DNA of 64,000 nt from Semisulcospira habei (GCA_036245525.1 BTPG01000004.1:20002478-20066477); one strand, 5' to 3'; positions 1 to 10,390 are shown, numbered from the stretch's first letter. Notes: generated by a model not told the origin, from the sequence alone. A program made the numbers and translations.

Positions 1-89
1 CGGCTGCAAAAGTGACGCCAATAAAGAAAATCACGTGTACTTTAAATATTTAGACAACACGACAGCCACGAGAATTAATAATGTGCCTG

Positions 90-206
90 GGGTCAGCTGC
101 ATGCGTGAGCTTAGTCCTGCGCCAGCCGCTAAGCAAGGTGCTCCGCTGTAGCGGATCACCTTGCTTAGTGGCTGTCGCAGGACTAAAACTCACTGTCATG
201 CAACTT
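90..206. repeat. PAL-E palindrome
   Basis: Founding description of PAL-E: arms GTGAGCTTAGTCCTGCGCC and AGCCACTAAGCAAGGTGCTCC fold back around GCTATAGC, often flanked by GCATGAG/CTCATGCAACTGG. No coding capacity. I see no fixed TSD. Confidence 0.7.
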
Positions 207-283
207 ATCCCGTGAGCGCTTCCAAGTGGGTGCACGAAGTAGGAACCTATATTCGTCCCTAAATGAGCCAGATCAATCACTCC

Positions 284-355
284 ATCTGCAAATAGCATAG
301 ATTCTCATGCTTCCCTGCAGCCGCAGGGACTCATGAGAATGTATATCCTCTTGCT
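284..355. repeat. PAL-A core
   Basis: PAL-A core: GCAAGAGGCATAGAT, then CTCATGAGCCCC, a short loop, and the complement. Here the arms are about 35 bp with some mismatches. Full-length PAL-A elements (about 190-250 bp) carry this hairpin inside TTAACCCCTTCACTGCC-type ends. Confidence 0.65.
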
Positions 356-504
356 AGTAGGTAATCGGCCTCAAGTGGCGCCTGTGATGGAGAATGTCAC
401 AGTGAATTTCTACTGCTTCCCCGTTACCCAGCTTGTCACGCACACATGGCGAGGATTGGGAAGGAACGCCAACTGAAAATCTGCACATAATTTTCTGTTG
501 ATCC

Positions 505-584
505 ATCTGTCTGCGAGAAGCACAGATCATGAAGTGGCCTTGCAGCTGCAGAGGCTCATGCCTGAAAATGCACACCTCTTGCTA
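505..584. repeat. PAL-A core, degenerate
   Basis: Recognisable CTGCGAGAAGCACAGATCAT and CACACCTCTTGC arms with many substitutions. Confidence 0.5.
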
Positions 585-980
585 ATTTTAGATCCGTCCG
601 ATGTAAATGTATGATCTCCGCTCCACTGATTAAGTAACTTCACAGCGGTTTTACCCCCTGCTCAGACAATGTCTATAATTTTCGTTATGGACGCAGTCGA
701 TGAATGCGGGGGCTGATGAGGATCTGTGTCTCTTGCAGCTGAGTGAGTCGTTGAGTGTATCTCGGCAGTGAAGGGGTTACGTTTTTTACGGTGTAATTTG
801 GGCTAGCAGCACACGGGGGAGCCTGCAACACACGCCCGGCGCACGCACGTGCTTACACGCATACCTACGCACGATACTGACCGAATAATGGAAAAAGGTG
901 AAAGGAAGAAAAAGGGGGTGGGGGGGGGGGGTGGGGTGGGGGTGAAAAACAGAAAAACAGATAGATGGTGGTAGTGCAAA

Positions 981-1044
981 GTACCCAATGTGCACAAGGT
1001 CATCGGACCGACGTCGGCCCGATGACCTTGTGCTCTTTGGGTAG
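981..1044. repeat. PAL-G palindrome
   Basis: PAL-G: arms CCCAATGTGCACAAGG and TCATCGGACCGACGTCGGCC fold on GACGTC. The RTE-a copy 1 TSD begins at its right edge. Confidence 0.75.
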
Positions 1045-1076
1045 GGCGAAAGGGAAAGGGGGGGGGGGGGATCCAT

Positions 1077-2198
1077 CATCATCATCATCAGTCCCTTGCC
1101 CAAACTGGGCGTTGGGGGGACAGAAAGGCAGCAGCAGCAGACAGTGCTCTCCACTGAGTTCTATTTTGGGCGGTGGCAAGCAAGTCTGGCATCTCGAGTT
1201 CGGTCCATTCTTTTATGTTTGCGACCCAACTCTTTCTCTGACGACCTCGCCGACGACTTCCTTCGAGAGTGCCTTGGAGGATAGTCTTGGACAAGGTGTT
1301 GTGTCGGGTCACGTGGCCAAACCAAGCAAGCTTGCGCCGTTTCACGGTTGCCAGAAGGGGTTCATGTGGGCCCACCAGGGAAGTGACGATGCTCCGTACA
1401 TATTCGTTGGTCTTGTGCTCGCGGTACGAGATGCGGAGCAACTTCCTCAGGCACTTGTTCTCAAAGGCCTGGATTTTCTTTTCTGAGTCTGCAAGCAGTG
1501 TCCAAGTCTCACAGCCGTAGAGTAGAATAGACACTACGAGGGACTTGTAAAGCCTGTACTTGATGGTGAAGCTGATGGAGTTACTTCGCCATATCCTGTC
1601 CAGCCTGGCCATTGCGGATGTTGCTGTACCTATCCTGATACGGATCTCTGCTATGCAACTACCGTCTTTGGACAGGGTGGCTCCCAAGTACTTGAAGCTA
1701 TTGACCTCTTCTAGCTTCTGGCCGTTCATGTGAATGTTGCTGCTGCTGTCGCTTGTGGTGTTGATCATCACTTTGCTTTTATCCGTACTGATCTCCATGC
1801 CATAAGACCCTGCGCTACTTGAAAGTTTGTCTGTCAGGTTTTGGAGCTCACTATTGCTGCCTGCCATGAGGTCAATGTCGTCTGCGAATCGAAGATTGCA
1901 CAGGGATCTGCCACCAATAGAGATTGAAGTATGGTGGTCGTGGAGGGTTTCCTGCATGATCTTCTCCAGGAATATGTTGAAAAGGACAGGAGAGAGCAGG
2001 CATCCTTGACGGACACCGATCGTCGTCCTGAAGAACTCGCCTGACTGATTGTTAAGTAGAACCGCGCTGCAGGCGTTCTTGTAAAGCGCTTCTATCATTT
2101 GGATCAGTCCCTCCTCTATGTTGAACGATCTCATGACTTGCCAGAGTCCGTCGTGCCAGACGCGATCAAATGCTTTCCTGAAATCAATAAAGTTTCAA
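1077..2198 (-). mobile_element. RTE-a retrotransposon, 5'-truncated copy 1
   Basis: A non-LTR retrotransposon fragment read on the minus strand. Its 3' end is a short (ATG)n tail, seen as CAT repeats at 1077-1090 on the plus strand. It is 5'-truncated inside the reverse transcriptase. A direct repeat of about 35 bp, including a poly-G run, lies at 1042-1076 and 2199-2234 and is read as the TSD. The RTE assignment rests on the FADD-type reverse transcriptase, the C-terminal region typical of RTE/BovB proteins and the trinucleotide tail; it was not tested by phylogeny. Confidence 0.88.
1088..2193 (-). pseudogene. RTE-a reverse transcriptase, C-terminal part
   Basis: Encodes the palm, thumb and C-terminal region of a retrotransposon reverse transcriptase. 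Visible motifs are GVRQGCLLSP, RFADDIDLM (catalytic aspartates), KYLGATLS and a late block LLYGCETWTL followed by RKLAWFGHVTR and RRRGRQRKSW. The endonuclease and fingers are missing through 5' truncation. The protein is almost identical to the copy at 16881-18663 (for example E for V in QSGEFF). The normal stop after AAAF is changed to a leucine codon, so the frame runs on to 1088. It is non-functional as it stands. Confidence 0.85.
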
Positions 2199-2264
2199 TA
2201 GGGCGAAAGGGAAAGGGGGGGGGGGGGGATCCATAGTAAACGGCAAATGATGGTATGATGTCGA

Positions 2265-2375
2265 AACAAGAAAAGGAACTCTGGGGAGGCTTTTGAAGGA
2301 TAATGTAGAGCGTGAATGGACCTTTCTGAGCGCAAAAGTCCCATCTTGAACAAACTGAACTTAATTAAGAGAACT
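2265..2375 (-). repeat. Degenerate SINE-like body
   Basis: Shares ATGGACCTTTCTGAGCGCA and CCCATCTTGA-ACTGAACT with 30555-30685 and, more weakly, with 8757-8850. No tail is recognisable. Confidence 0.45.
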
Positions 2376-2516
2376 GCAGGTAGGGGAGGGGGGATTAGGG
2401 CAGTAAGACCTGAGGCCTAGGCCCTTATCCCCCGGACAGACTGAAGCGCCGCTGGCATAACAACATTTACAATCCACTGAACGAAAAAGTCAACTTAAGT
2501 TACTTTGTTTCTGATA

Positions 2517-2811
2517 TAGGGCTCGGGAAGTTCCCCGCGTTGCCTAGCAGCGTCGGCGCGTCAGCCGCCATCTTAAGAGGATAAAATAAACTTCAAATAG
2601 TAGCGAAGTAGTGTTTCAACACGTTTTTCTTCATGTTTCTTCCTCTTTGGAAACAAACAAAAACAGATTCTGGTTAGCGGTTTCCTACGGTGATGCCAAG
2701 ACTTGCTGTTATTGCCTACAGCACGTCAGGACTTTCCTGACTCTTATCGCGAATCCTCTCAAGATGGCCGCCACGACTAGCGTGATGACGTCAGCTTTCC
2801 GAGCCCTATTG
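2517..2811. mobile_element. Possible MITE with ATAGGGCTCGG ends
   Basis: The ends ATAGGGCTCGGGAAG (2517) and CTTTCCGAGCCCTAT (to about 2811) are inverted with two mismatches. Next come CGTCAGCCGCCATCTT on the left and AAGATGGCCGCC on the right. Both arms contain an ATGGC(G/C)GC-type start read outward; the frames are short and I treat them as part of the repeat. Confidence 0.45.
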
Positions 2812-2938
2812 TCGAAAGACCCAAAGGCCAAAAACACAAGTAGGTAAAAACTGCACTTTTCAGTCAGTTTTGACAAAAACAGAGGATTACTCTGAACACG
2901 CCGGACACACATGTGATATCTCCTGGTTGTCCAGGCTT

Positions 2939-3033
2939 TTAACCTTTTGCGTGTCGGTAGCGGTTTTTGATGCGATGCCGATTCCTGTAGGAATCGTCGC
3001 GACAAAAATCGCTACTGACACGCAAATGGTTAA
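2939..3033. repeat. PAL-B palindrome with TTAA ends
   Basis: PAL-B: TTAACCCTTTGCGTGTCGGTAG, GCGGTTTTTGTCGCGATGATTCCTG and complement, about 95 bp and almost wholly palindromic. TTAA stands at both outer ends (2939 and 3030), with C-runs inside, as in piggyBac-type MITEs. Confidence 0.82.
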
Positions 3034-3308
3034 GTCCCAGTTTGTATTGGTCGTGTACTTAGTCTCCAGTTTGCAATGACATATGAAGGCAAGGTACGCA
3101 GTACATAAAAACAGGAGCACTATGGTACTAATTTGACGTTGTTTGAATTGTGTCTGCTTGTTTTTTCCCGGAGCAGCCTAGCCAAAAGCCATCAAAACAA
3201 GAGACGAAAATAGATGATGTCCCTAAAATGCAAACAAGCAAAGCGTAAAGGTCATATCCTATTAGATGCACGTCTCTGGGCATGACACGTCCTTCATTTA
3301 GGCCTTTC

Positions 3309-3380
3309 CATCTGCAAAAGGCATAGATTCACATAAGCATCGGCAGTCGCAGGGGCTCATGCGAATCTATGTCTCTTGCT
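3309..3380. repeat. PAL-A core
   Basis: Arms GCAAAAGGCATAGATTC and CGCAGGGGCTCATGCGAATC; one arm is degraded. Confidence 0.6.
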
Positions 3381-3529
3381 GACCAAATCAGTTGAGGAAA
3401 ACTTGTATTGCTGGTGACTGATGTTTCAAACAGATCCGTCGAGTTGACTAAATGTCAGACACAGGGCGCGCAAACACGCAGGAATCAAATAGCAAGCAGG
3501 AGTGTAAGAATCCATGTCACAAACATATA

Positions 3530-3744
3530 TTAACTCATTCAGACCGACGCACGTATTTCACAAATTTTGAAGGCGTCATCTAAACGACTATACACCTGTT
3601 GCATGAGATGGATCGACCATGATAATTCAAGGGTAGTGCCAGATTAGCTTGGCGCCTTCAGGCGCCAAGCTAATCTGGCACTACTCTTGAATTATCATGG
3701 TCGACCCATCTCCTGCTGTAGAGCGTCAGGCCTAAATGGGTTAA
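3530..3744. repeat. PAL-C element, full length, TTAA at both ends
   Basis: PAL-C: TTAACYCATTCAGCCC-type ends, unpaired flanks, then a hairpin: GATGGATCGACCATGATAAT, TCAAGGGTAGTGCCAG, ATTAGCTTGGCGCC and complement. At 215 bp this is a reference copy. Confidence 0.82.
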
Positions 3745-4479
3745 AAGATTCTATATCCGACCTGTGTTGTCAGAATTGACATAATTATGTAGCGTTACAA
3801 TTTACACGTTGAACTACGCCTGCATACACACATGTATTGTATATCACTTTGTTGTACTGCAAATGTTGTGTGTCCCGGCCGATATGACAGAGTAACTTGA
3901 ACAGTGTTTTGAGATGATGGAAACGATAGGCAGATGTTGTATTCAAGACTCAACTGACTTTTATGAATATAGTCCACTGCGCTTGGAACAAAAGAGGAAT
4001 AATTATAGCCACAGGCTGGGTTAAAGAAATGCATTTTCACAATGTGTATCAATGTCCAATATTTTATTTTGTCTTCCAGTCAATGTAAAACAAGATAGCG
4101 TGTTATGCCCGCAGTTCACTGTACAGTAGTTTTGTGGCGTACGTATGATTCAGTGACAGATTGCGTAAGCCAAAAAAAAAAGACCAAACTAAAAAAAAAG
4201 AACCAAGAGAACTATGTGCCAAGAAAAACTGAAAGAACTCCGGCCTCAGTTTGCTTTACTTTGTCTGCTTTCCGAAGATTTGTCTATTTTGACATTTTCA
4301 GGAGTTCGATTATTACCTAACACACCTTCTTTAAAAAAAAAAAAAAAAAAAAAAAAAGCCAAGCCAAGCCAATAGAAACAGCATTCATCAATTCCACCAA
4401 TCAGCACACAATCCTCGCATAAGCGCGTAGCACCATCCCACGTGACCACTCTAGTTTCGCAGCTCGTAGGCCAAACCGT

Positions 4480-4516
4480 TCCATCTGCAAGAGGCATAGA
4501 TTCTATACCTCTTGCT
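4480..4516. repeat. PAL-A, internally deleted
   Basis: CTGCAAGAGGCATAGATTC runs directly into TATACCTCTTGC; the CATGAGCCCC centre is missing. Confidence 0.55.
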
Positions 4517-4883
4517 AAACCAAGATGGACTGCGTTTATTCCTCCAATGGATGGTGTTGTACCGGGTTGAGCGCACGACAGGGCCTTATCTGTGAAGAAT
4601 CAATCCCTCAGTTAGCTAACTTAATACGGCTTGCCTTACGGGTTCTGCACGTCCGGGTAAACAGTACAGGAAATAACAACCTGTCAGTGTACTGGATGCT
4701 GTCATATTCATTCCAGAGTCACGTTCACGCGGTGATACAGACACTGCCGACACTACACGGGCCGAGAAGAAGAAGACAGTCAAGAAGTGCTGAAACAGGC
4801 TACGTAGTGAGCTGAAGTTCCAACATACGTCATGACCCAAGGGCAGGGACCCACTGATTGGAAAAGTCCTGCGGTTGCGCTTG

Positions 4884-5058
4884 TTAACTCATTACATCCC
4901 GAGACTGACATTTTGAAAGTTGTTTATTGTCCTTTGAAGGCTACATTACAGATTAGGGGATAAATCAACCGTTTTAGTTTAAGGGTGGTGCCAGAATAAC
5001 TTGGCGCCTCACAGAGGCGCCAAGCTATTCTGGCAACACCCTTGAACTATCAGTCAAA
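4884..5058. repeat. PAL-C, ggtgg subfamily
   Basis: TTAACTCATTACATCCCGAG end, then AAGGGTGGTGCCAGAATA and the GGCGCC fold. The flank (GAAAGTTGTTTATTG) matches the arm left of the hAT at 39.1 kb. The right flank is lost. Confidence 0.7.
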
Positions 5059-5294
5059 TTTGTTTCAAGGAATAGTGTGATGGATGTATATTCAGGATGA
5101 AAAGGGCTAAACACCAGACTGTAGCTTTTTGCTGATGTGCAGAGAGAGAGAGAGAGAGAGAGAGAGGCCCACACCCCACCAGGGATACCTGTAAATTATA
5201 ACAAACCACCCTATTTTCCCCAAAATGTCCCCTGTGCAGCCCCACCGCACCCCTCACCTATGGACTCCCATAAAAAAGGACAAAAAAATCTTTC

Positions 5295-5364
5295 GACAAG
5301 AGGCATAGATTCTCATGAGCCCCTGCAACCGCAGGGGCTCATGAGAATCTACGCCTCATGCAGC
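5295..5364. repeat. PAL-A core, near perfect
   Basis: Arms ACAAGAGGCATAGATTCTC and ATGAGCCCCTGC pair almost throughout. Confidence 0.72.
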
Positions 5365-5505
5365 TGAGTGTTGTTACATGACGACTCGGTGTGTTTAGAG
5401 ACTGCGACCTTTCCGCAACATTATGACAAGGCTGGCTCATCACACGGCTGTCATCTGATGCAGATAAAATAGACAGCCGTCCATGGTACCTCCACAACAG
5501 GACTC

Positions 5506-5609
5506 AGTTGCATGAGTGTGCTTAGTCGTTCGCAAGCGACTTTATCAAGGTGCTCTGCTATAGCGGAGCACCTTGATAGAACGACCAAGCACACTCATGC
5601 AACTGGCCC
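5506..5609. repeat. PAL-E palindrome
   Basis: Arms GTTGCATGAGTGTGCTTAG and ATCAAGGTGCTC around GCTATAGC; ends in CATGCAACTGGCCCC. Confidence 0.7.
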
Positions 5610-5673
5610 CTGGTCTTTGACTCCGCACCTGCGTCCGGAAATAGATTCAGTCAAATGACAGGCTAGCCACCTT

Positions 5674-5748
5674 CCGTCTGCTAAGGGGCGCAGATTCACA
5701 TGACCCCATGGAGCTGCGAGAGACTCGTGAGAATATTCATTGCTGACA
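5674..5748. repeat. PAL-A core, degenerate
   Basis: Arms CTGCTAAGGGGCGCAGATTC and GAGACTCGTGAGAAT retain partial pairing. Confidence 0.45.
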
Positions 5749-5798
5749 AGATGAAAGGAGTGAAGTCATCACCGAACACCTTTTTCCCCCTGTCTGAA

Positions 5799-5864
5799 AG
5801 AGACGTAGAGACTCACGAGCCCCTGCAGCCGCAGGGGTTCGTGAGGCTCTATGCTCTCTTGTTA
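5799..5864. repeat. PAL-A core
   Basis: GACTCACGAGCCCCTGCAG and its complement form the stem. Confidence 0.6.
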
Positions 5865-6097
5865 GTAAAACTTTACTATGCCCTCCTGCGGTCTGAAATT
5901 GTACACTGGCGTCTTGAGAAGCTGTGTCTAGCTCGATGAATGTGAGTTTTACATCCCCAGAAGAAGGGAGTGGCCGTGGTGTTCGTCTGCACCTGAATCT
6001 AACACCGCTCTCTGTGAGAACAGCCTCGCATGGGTGTATTGTGGTTAGTGGTGAGTTTTTGTCGGAAGGCATGCTGGTGCTGAAAACGCAGGTAAAC

Positions 6098-6098
<1 letters not shown>

Positions 6099-6180
<82 letters not shown>

Positions 6181-6238
6181 ATGCGCGTGTATGTGTGTGT
6201 CTGTGTATGTGTGTGTGCGTGTGAATGTGTCTGTGTGT

Positions 6239-6293
<55 letters not shown>
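6099..6293. repeat. GT microsatellite, compound
   Basis: About 195 bp of (GT)n with ATGT/CTGT interruptions. Confidence 0.95.
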
Positions 6294-6294
<1 letters not shown>

Positions 6295-6368
6295 TGGGGT
6301 GTAGGGTGGGGTGGGGGGGGGGATATTAACAAATTCTAAAACACTTTGGAGTTACGTAAGCCACTCAC

Positions 6369-6554
6369 TGTGTGTGTGTTTGTGTGTGTGTGTGTATGTG
6401 TGTGCGTGTATATGCGCGCGTGTGTGTGTGTTTGTGTGTGTGTGCGTGTGTGTGTGTGTCTGTGTATGTGTGTGTGAATGTGTATGTGTGTGTTTGTGTG
6501 TGTGCGTGTGAATGTGTCTGTATGTGTGTGTGTGTGTGTGGGGGGGGGGGGGGG
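6369..6554. repeat. GT microsatellite ending in poly-G
   Basis: Second GT array followed by about 14 G. Each array is followed by the same 36-bp sequence (from 6325 and from 6556), so the array plus flank is duplicated with a period near 231 bp. Confidence 0.93.
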
Positions 6555-6666
6555 TATTAACAAATTCTAAAACACTTTGGAGTTACGTAAGGCACTCACA
6601 ACAATGAAGGAGGGGAAAGTTCCACTTAGGGAGCGAGACATTCTTCTCTACTTTTATTATTGTGGT

Positions 6667-6883
6667 TTAACCCATTCAGCCCTGACGCACCGTAGATGGG
6701 TCGACCATGATAATTCAAGGCTAGTGCCGGTATGCCAGATTAGCTTGGCGCCTGTCGGCGCTAAGCTAATCTGGCACTGCCCTTGAATTATCGTGGTCGA
6801 TCCATCTTCTGCAACTGGGTGCATAGTCATTAGATGACGCCTCCCAAATTAAGGAAATACAGCCGTCGGGCTGAATGAGTGAA
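6667..6883. repeat. PAL-C element, full length
   Basis: TTAACCCATTCAGCCCTGAC at the left and GGGCTGAATGAGT at the right. The hairpin contains an extra GGTATGCCAG beside the core. Confidence 0.75.
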
Positions 6884-7073
6884 TCCCTTTACTTCCAGTC
6901 GATGTCGACTGTGTCCATTCAGCGTCAAAGATCCCCCAGCGTCAAAGGAACATGGATACAAAGTGGTGTCAACAAGAGGCATAAATCCTCATGAGCCCCC
7001 GCAACTGCGAGGATTTATACCTCTTGCCTGATGCATTGTGAGGTTCAATTGTATATAACATCGAAGGGGTTAA
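6882..7073. repeat. PAL-A element abutting PAL-C
   Basis: Starts at the last bases of the PAL-C (TGAATCCCTTTACTTCCAG) and ends GAAGGGGTTAA. The core AACAAGAGGCATAAATCC is shortened on its right arm. Confidence 0.65.
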
Positions 7074-7079
7074 TGTCAG

Positions 7080-7625
7080 GTTTATGTTAGGAAAGACGCA
7101 CACTCCCTGATTACAAAATACATTACACGTACGTACAAAATGCATCACGCTTATATTATATAAGAAAACAAATACAAACACATTACGTGCCGCATACTGT
7201 TTGTCGTTTTCATGCCTACATCTGCACGATTCTCCGAACTACAAGACTGTGTCCGTGGCTGCTGAAAATGACACTCCCTAAGATCAAGGCAACGCTGAGG
7301 CAACGCGATATTGACTGATTACCAATACCATAATAACCTGACCACACGGCTTATGTAACGAATAATCATTGCTCAACGCACAAATAACACTGAACAAGCA
7401 ACAATAGTATCGCATGAAAAAGAACCTTGCGCCGCCCGTATTTTATTAATATACACAATTTACCAAATGCTAAATTATGAAATCAACGACGTGAATGTGT
7501 CTGTTGCCAATATTTTCGAGGGGAAAAAAAAAAGCCGCCTCCAAGCTGATAACCAGTGAATAATAACCTCCTACAGTGCTAAAGTTTATATGTTAACTAC
7601 GTGCATTGTAAATGAGCTGAAAACT
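7080..7625. other. AT-rich stretch, no feature recognised
   Basis: No long frame, repeat or palindrome is evident. Confidence 0.5.
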
Positions 7626-7629
7626 AACA

Positions 7630-7678
7630 GACTTCACAAGTCCAGTAATGGTCAGTAATTACCGTGGACTTGTGAAGG
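7630..7678. repeat. Short hairpin
   Basis: ACTTCACAAGTCC and GGACTTGTGAAGG pair around GTAATGGTCAGTAATTAC. Confidence 0.55.
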
Positions 7679-7950
7679 TTTGTCTGGCGAGCTAGCTGTT
7701 CAGACGGATCGTGCATGGCGTGCATTTCTCGTGTTGCACTAGGCTGGACGTTGCGGCCGTGTTCCTTGCCTATGTGACTCCTGCATTAATCAACCCACAA
7801 GAAATACCGTGAGACAGCTCATGAGCTGGTCGATTCTTAGGGCCTGTGGTAATGAGTGGCCAGCCTACAACCATCATTAGCGAGTGTGCGCCCACAAACA
7901 ACAGAAATGCCAAACCCGGGGTAAACAGTCTATAGCTGTTGCCAAAATAT

Positions 7951-8020
7951 CTGCAAGAGGCATGGATTCTCATGAGCCCCTGCGTACGCAGGGGCTCATG
8001 AGAATCATAACCTCTTGCTG
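7951..8020. repeat. PAL-A core, near perfect
   Basis: CTGCAAGAGGCATGGATTCTC and CATGAGCCCCTGCGTACGCA fold with few mismatches. Confidence 0.72.
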
Positions 8021-8427
8021 AGAGACCGCCAATCCATTACCCTCTATTCCTTATACAGAAGAGGGTGCCGGGGTTTTAACTGAAGCCGGCCGCTGCACAA
8101 CTACAAGCAAATGCGTGCTCGTTGTAGACTGCAGATGACTTTTTCCCTCTTCTTATTTTGCTGTGACCAGAATACGACCCTCAACCTGCCCAGTACATTG
8201 GCTAGGAGCACAGAGCCTCATCAGCCCCTGCAGGCTGCAAGACACTCATGAAAATTAACGCCTTTTATTTCAGGGGTTCACAAGAAATGTTGGCAGGAAG
8301 ACGACTCAGAACTCAAGAAGCCATTGGAGATCAGTCTGTGAGTAGCTACACCATTGCTGATGACGTCTGTTGGCGACGGACGATGGCCGATGGTCTTTTG
8401 CGCTGTCAAGTTGGGGATGGTGCTGCT

Positions 8428-8469
8428 GATGGTGGTGGTGGTGGTGGTGGTGACGGTGGTGGTGGTGAT
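8428..8469. repeat. GGT microsatellite
   Basis: About 13 GGT units with one GAC. Confidence 0.9.
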
Positions 8470-8538
8470 TGCATGATTGGCAATGATGTGCAGGCATACA
8501 GTAGAGGCGCGGAGAAAGATAGTGGACGATGGTCAGAC

Positions 8539-8630
8539 TCAACCCTTTGGGTTTTGGTAGCGGTTTTAGTCGCGATGATTCCTGCAGGAATCGCCACGAC
8601 TAAAACCGCTGCCAGCACCCAAAAGGTTAA
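8539..8630. repeat. PAL-B palindrome
   Basis: TCAACCCTTTGGGTTTTGGT to AAAGGTTAA; right TTAA intact, left mutated to TCAA. Confidence 0.78.
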
Positions 8631-8711
8631 AAAGATATGAGAGATCCACACTGAACCACACCAATGCTGGCCCGATATCGAAAAAAACTCTGCGAAGATT
8701 TCTAAGGGCTG

Positions 8712-8860
8712 GTTAGTTAGTTAGTTATTTGGGTTTAAAGCCGAGCAGGCGATTAGGGCAATCTCAGGGCAGTCCTAAGGGCTTGGATGGTGTGGAGCAC
8801 GTATCGACCTTTCAGAACAAAGTTCCCTATTTGAACTGGACTGAGCTGTACGGCGCAGGA
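8712..8860 (-). mobile_element. SINE-like element with AACT-repeat tail
   Basis: On the minus strand it ends CGCCTGCTCGGCTTTAAACC then (AACT)n. The body includes a block (AAAGGTCGATACGTGCTCCA) that recurs in degenerate form at 2.3 and 30.6 kb. Confidence 0.58.
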
Positions 8861-9142
8861 AACTGCATCAAAGATCAAATAACAAATCACAACAGAAAGC
8901 CTTCCGGGAGTGGTCAAGTTAACTCGTCTGTCTCCCAAAATTTCCAAAGATTGAAACAGACAAAGCCAATCCTTTCTAGGCCAAATTTGGATCGCAGACT
9001 AGACACACACAACAATAATGAAAAACAGCATCGAGGGTCATTCAGGAGCAACAAAAACTCTAAATCCGCCGCACAAACTGCAAGCTGTAAGGGCAGCTTT
9101 TTCTCCCAGCAAACCCACACAGACCCCCAAATCCAACTCCAT

Positions 9143-9210
9143 TTGCAAGAGACATAGATTCTCATGAGCCCCTGCATCCACAGGAGCACATGAGAATCAA
9201 TGCCTCTTGC
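9143..9210. repeat. PAL-A core
   Basis: TGCAAGAGACATAGATTCTC and TGAGAATCAATGCCTCTTGC arms. Confidence 0.65.
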
Positions 9211-9436
9211 TAGTACGGACTGGCGCCATTTACATAAGATTTAAAATCACCGATTCTTTAACAATGTTGACGTTAAACCGAAAAGAAGCAATTGCCCGGC
9301 TAAGTCCTTGCGCTTTGCTGAAGCCGCATACCAGGGTGTGTAAGAATCTTCCCCCACTCTGCCAAATCTCTTTGTCTATCCAAATTATTCAAGACGGAAC
9401 CTGATGCTACAGGCAAACGATCACAGAAAAAAAATC

Positions 9437-9479
9437 GTGTCTTGTTTTTTTTTTATTTTTTTTTTTTTTTTTTTTTTTG
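9437..9479. repeat. Poly-T tract
   Basis: Nearly pure T with a single A interruption. Confidence 0.9.
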
Positions 9480-9582
9480 CTTGTTAAAACTACATTACGT
9501 CGACTGATGATGGGCGGTTGGATACAAAGGTGTTCCCAAAAATACACTAGATCTTCAGTCCACCCCTCCCGTGACTGCGAAA

Positions 9583-9680
9583 GGCAGTAAATCTCAATTC
9601 GTGAAAAGCGAGATCTTCCTTATAATACAATAATAATCTCGCTTTCCACAAAAATTGCACTTAATGTCTTTTGCCACACA
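9583..9680. repeat. PAL-K palindrome
   Basis: PAL-K: AAGGCAGTAA...GTGAAAAGCGAGAT and its complement (ATCTCGCTTTCCAC) with an AT-rich loop. Related copies lie at 21.7 and 50.1 kb and a half copy near 49.03 kb. Confidence 0.62.
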
Positions 9681-9774
9681 AGGCAGCCGCGTTTTCTCAA
9701 ATGGACAGCGCCAGCTCTAGTTCTATTTACACATCGCAAATATTGAACGTCTAACCCCCTTTTCTAAAATAATT

Positions 9775-9835
9775 TTAACCCTTTGGCTGTCTGTAGCGCT
9801 TTTTTGTAGCAGGAATCATCCAAAGGAAAGGAAAG
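9775..9835. repeat. PAL-B, internally deleted
   Basis: TTAACCCTTTGGCTGTCTGT then directly AGGAATCATC; the right arm is mostly gone. Confidence 0.6.
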
Positions 9836-9839
9836 GGCG

Positions 9840-10220
9840 TTGCAAATTGTTGTCGACGTGACTTCACGACTATGAGTTGACTAAAAACTGCACAACAAGA
9901 CGTGACAGAGTTCTTTCCTTCCCGAGTGAACAAAAGGACATCGCCGCAAATTCGCTTTGTGCTCTAGTCTTTCCCTCCGCCTCTGTCAATACTTCTACTG
10001 GTTCACACTGGCTGCCTCCCTCTATTCGCTGCAGGTCGTCGAAGATGATCACCAGTGTGCTGATGGTTGTGAATGAAGACGGGTGTCTCCAGGCGCCTTG
10101 GCCGCATCACTATGCAAATCTGGCACGAGACTGGAGAGGAGAGGTGTTTGATCAATGTTCTTCAAGTGACGCCACAGTTACTCACGGGGGACTTTGAAAA
10201 TGTCACGACTGCAGACTTAC
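9840..10220. other. No gene recognised
   Basis: Contains one PAL-D-like arm (CACTGGCTGCCTCCCTCTAT, about 10005-10030) and otherwise unique DNA. Confidence 0.4.
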
Positions 10221-10223
10221 AGC

Positions 10224-10390
10224 TCTTCCGCGGCTTACAATACAAGTTGCTGGTAGCAGAGGTTTACTGCACGGACCCTTGTAGGCCTGAGGGAAGTCAA
10301 ATGAAACCATTGTACCCCTCAGGCTCCTTTGACCTCCCTCATGCCTACAAGGGTCCGTGCAGCAAGCGGCAGCCCATGCTACCAATAAAG
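10224..10390. repeat. Inverted repeat, unclassified
   Basis: GCACGGACCCTTGTAGGC and TGAGGGAAGTCAAA pair with CCTTTGACCTCCCTCA and GCCTACAAGGGTCCGTGC. Outer blocks GGTAGCA/TGCTACC extend the fold. I saw no second copy in the window. Confidence 0.6.

Noticed and set aside
965..1486. 173-codon plus-strand frame
   Set aside because: It lies antisense to the RTE-a reverse transcriptase and across PAL-G; a shadow frame.
3530..3744. Rho-independent terminators or attachment sites for the palindromes
   Set aside because: The context is eukaryotic and the same hairpins recur dozens of times with TTAA ends; transposable elements explain them better.
5924..6339. CV- and HT-repeat frames
   Set aside because: Translations of GT/CA microsatellites.
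8248..8640. 130-codon frame with a poly-Gly stretch
   Set aside because: Runs through a GGT microsatellite and a PAL-B palindrome.
8729..9157. 142-codon frame
   Set aside because: Begins in a SINE-like tail and ends in PAL-A; no domain recognised.
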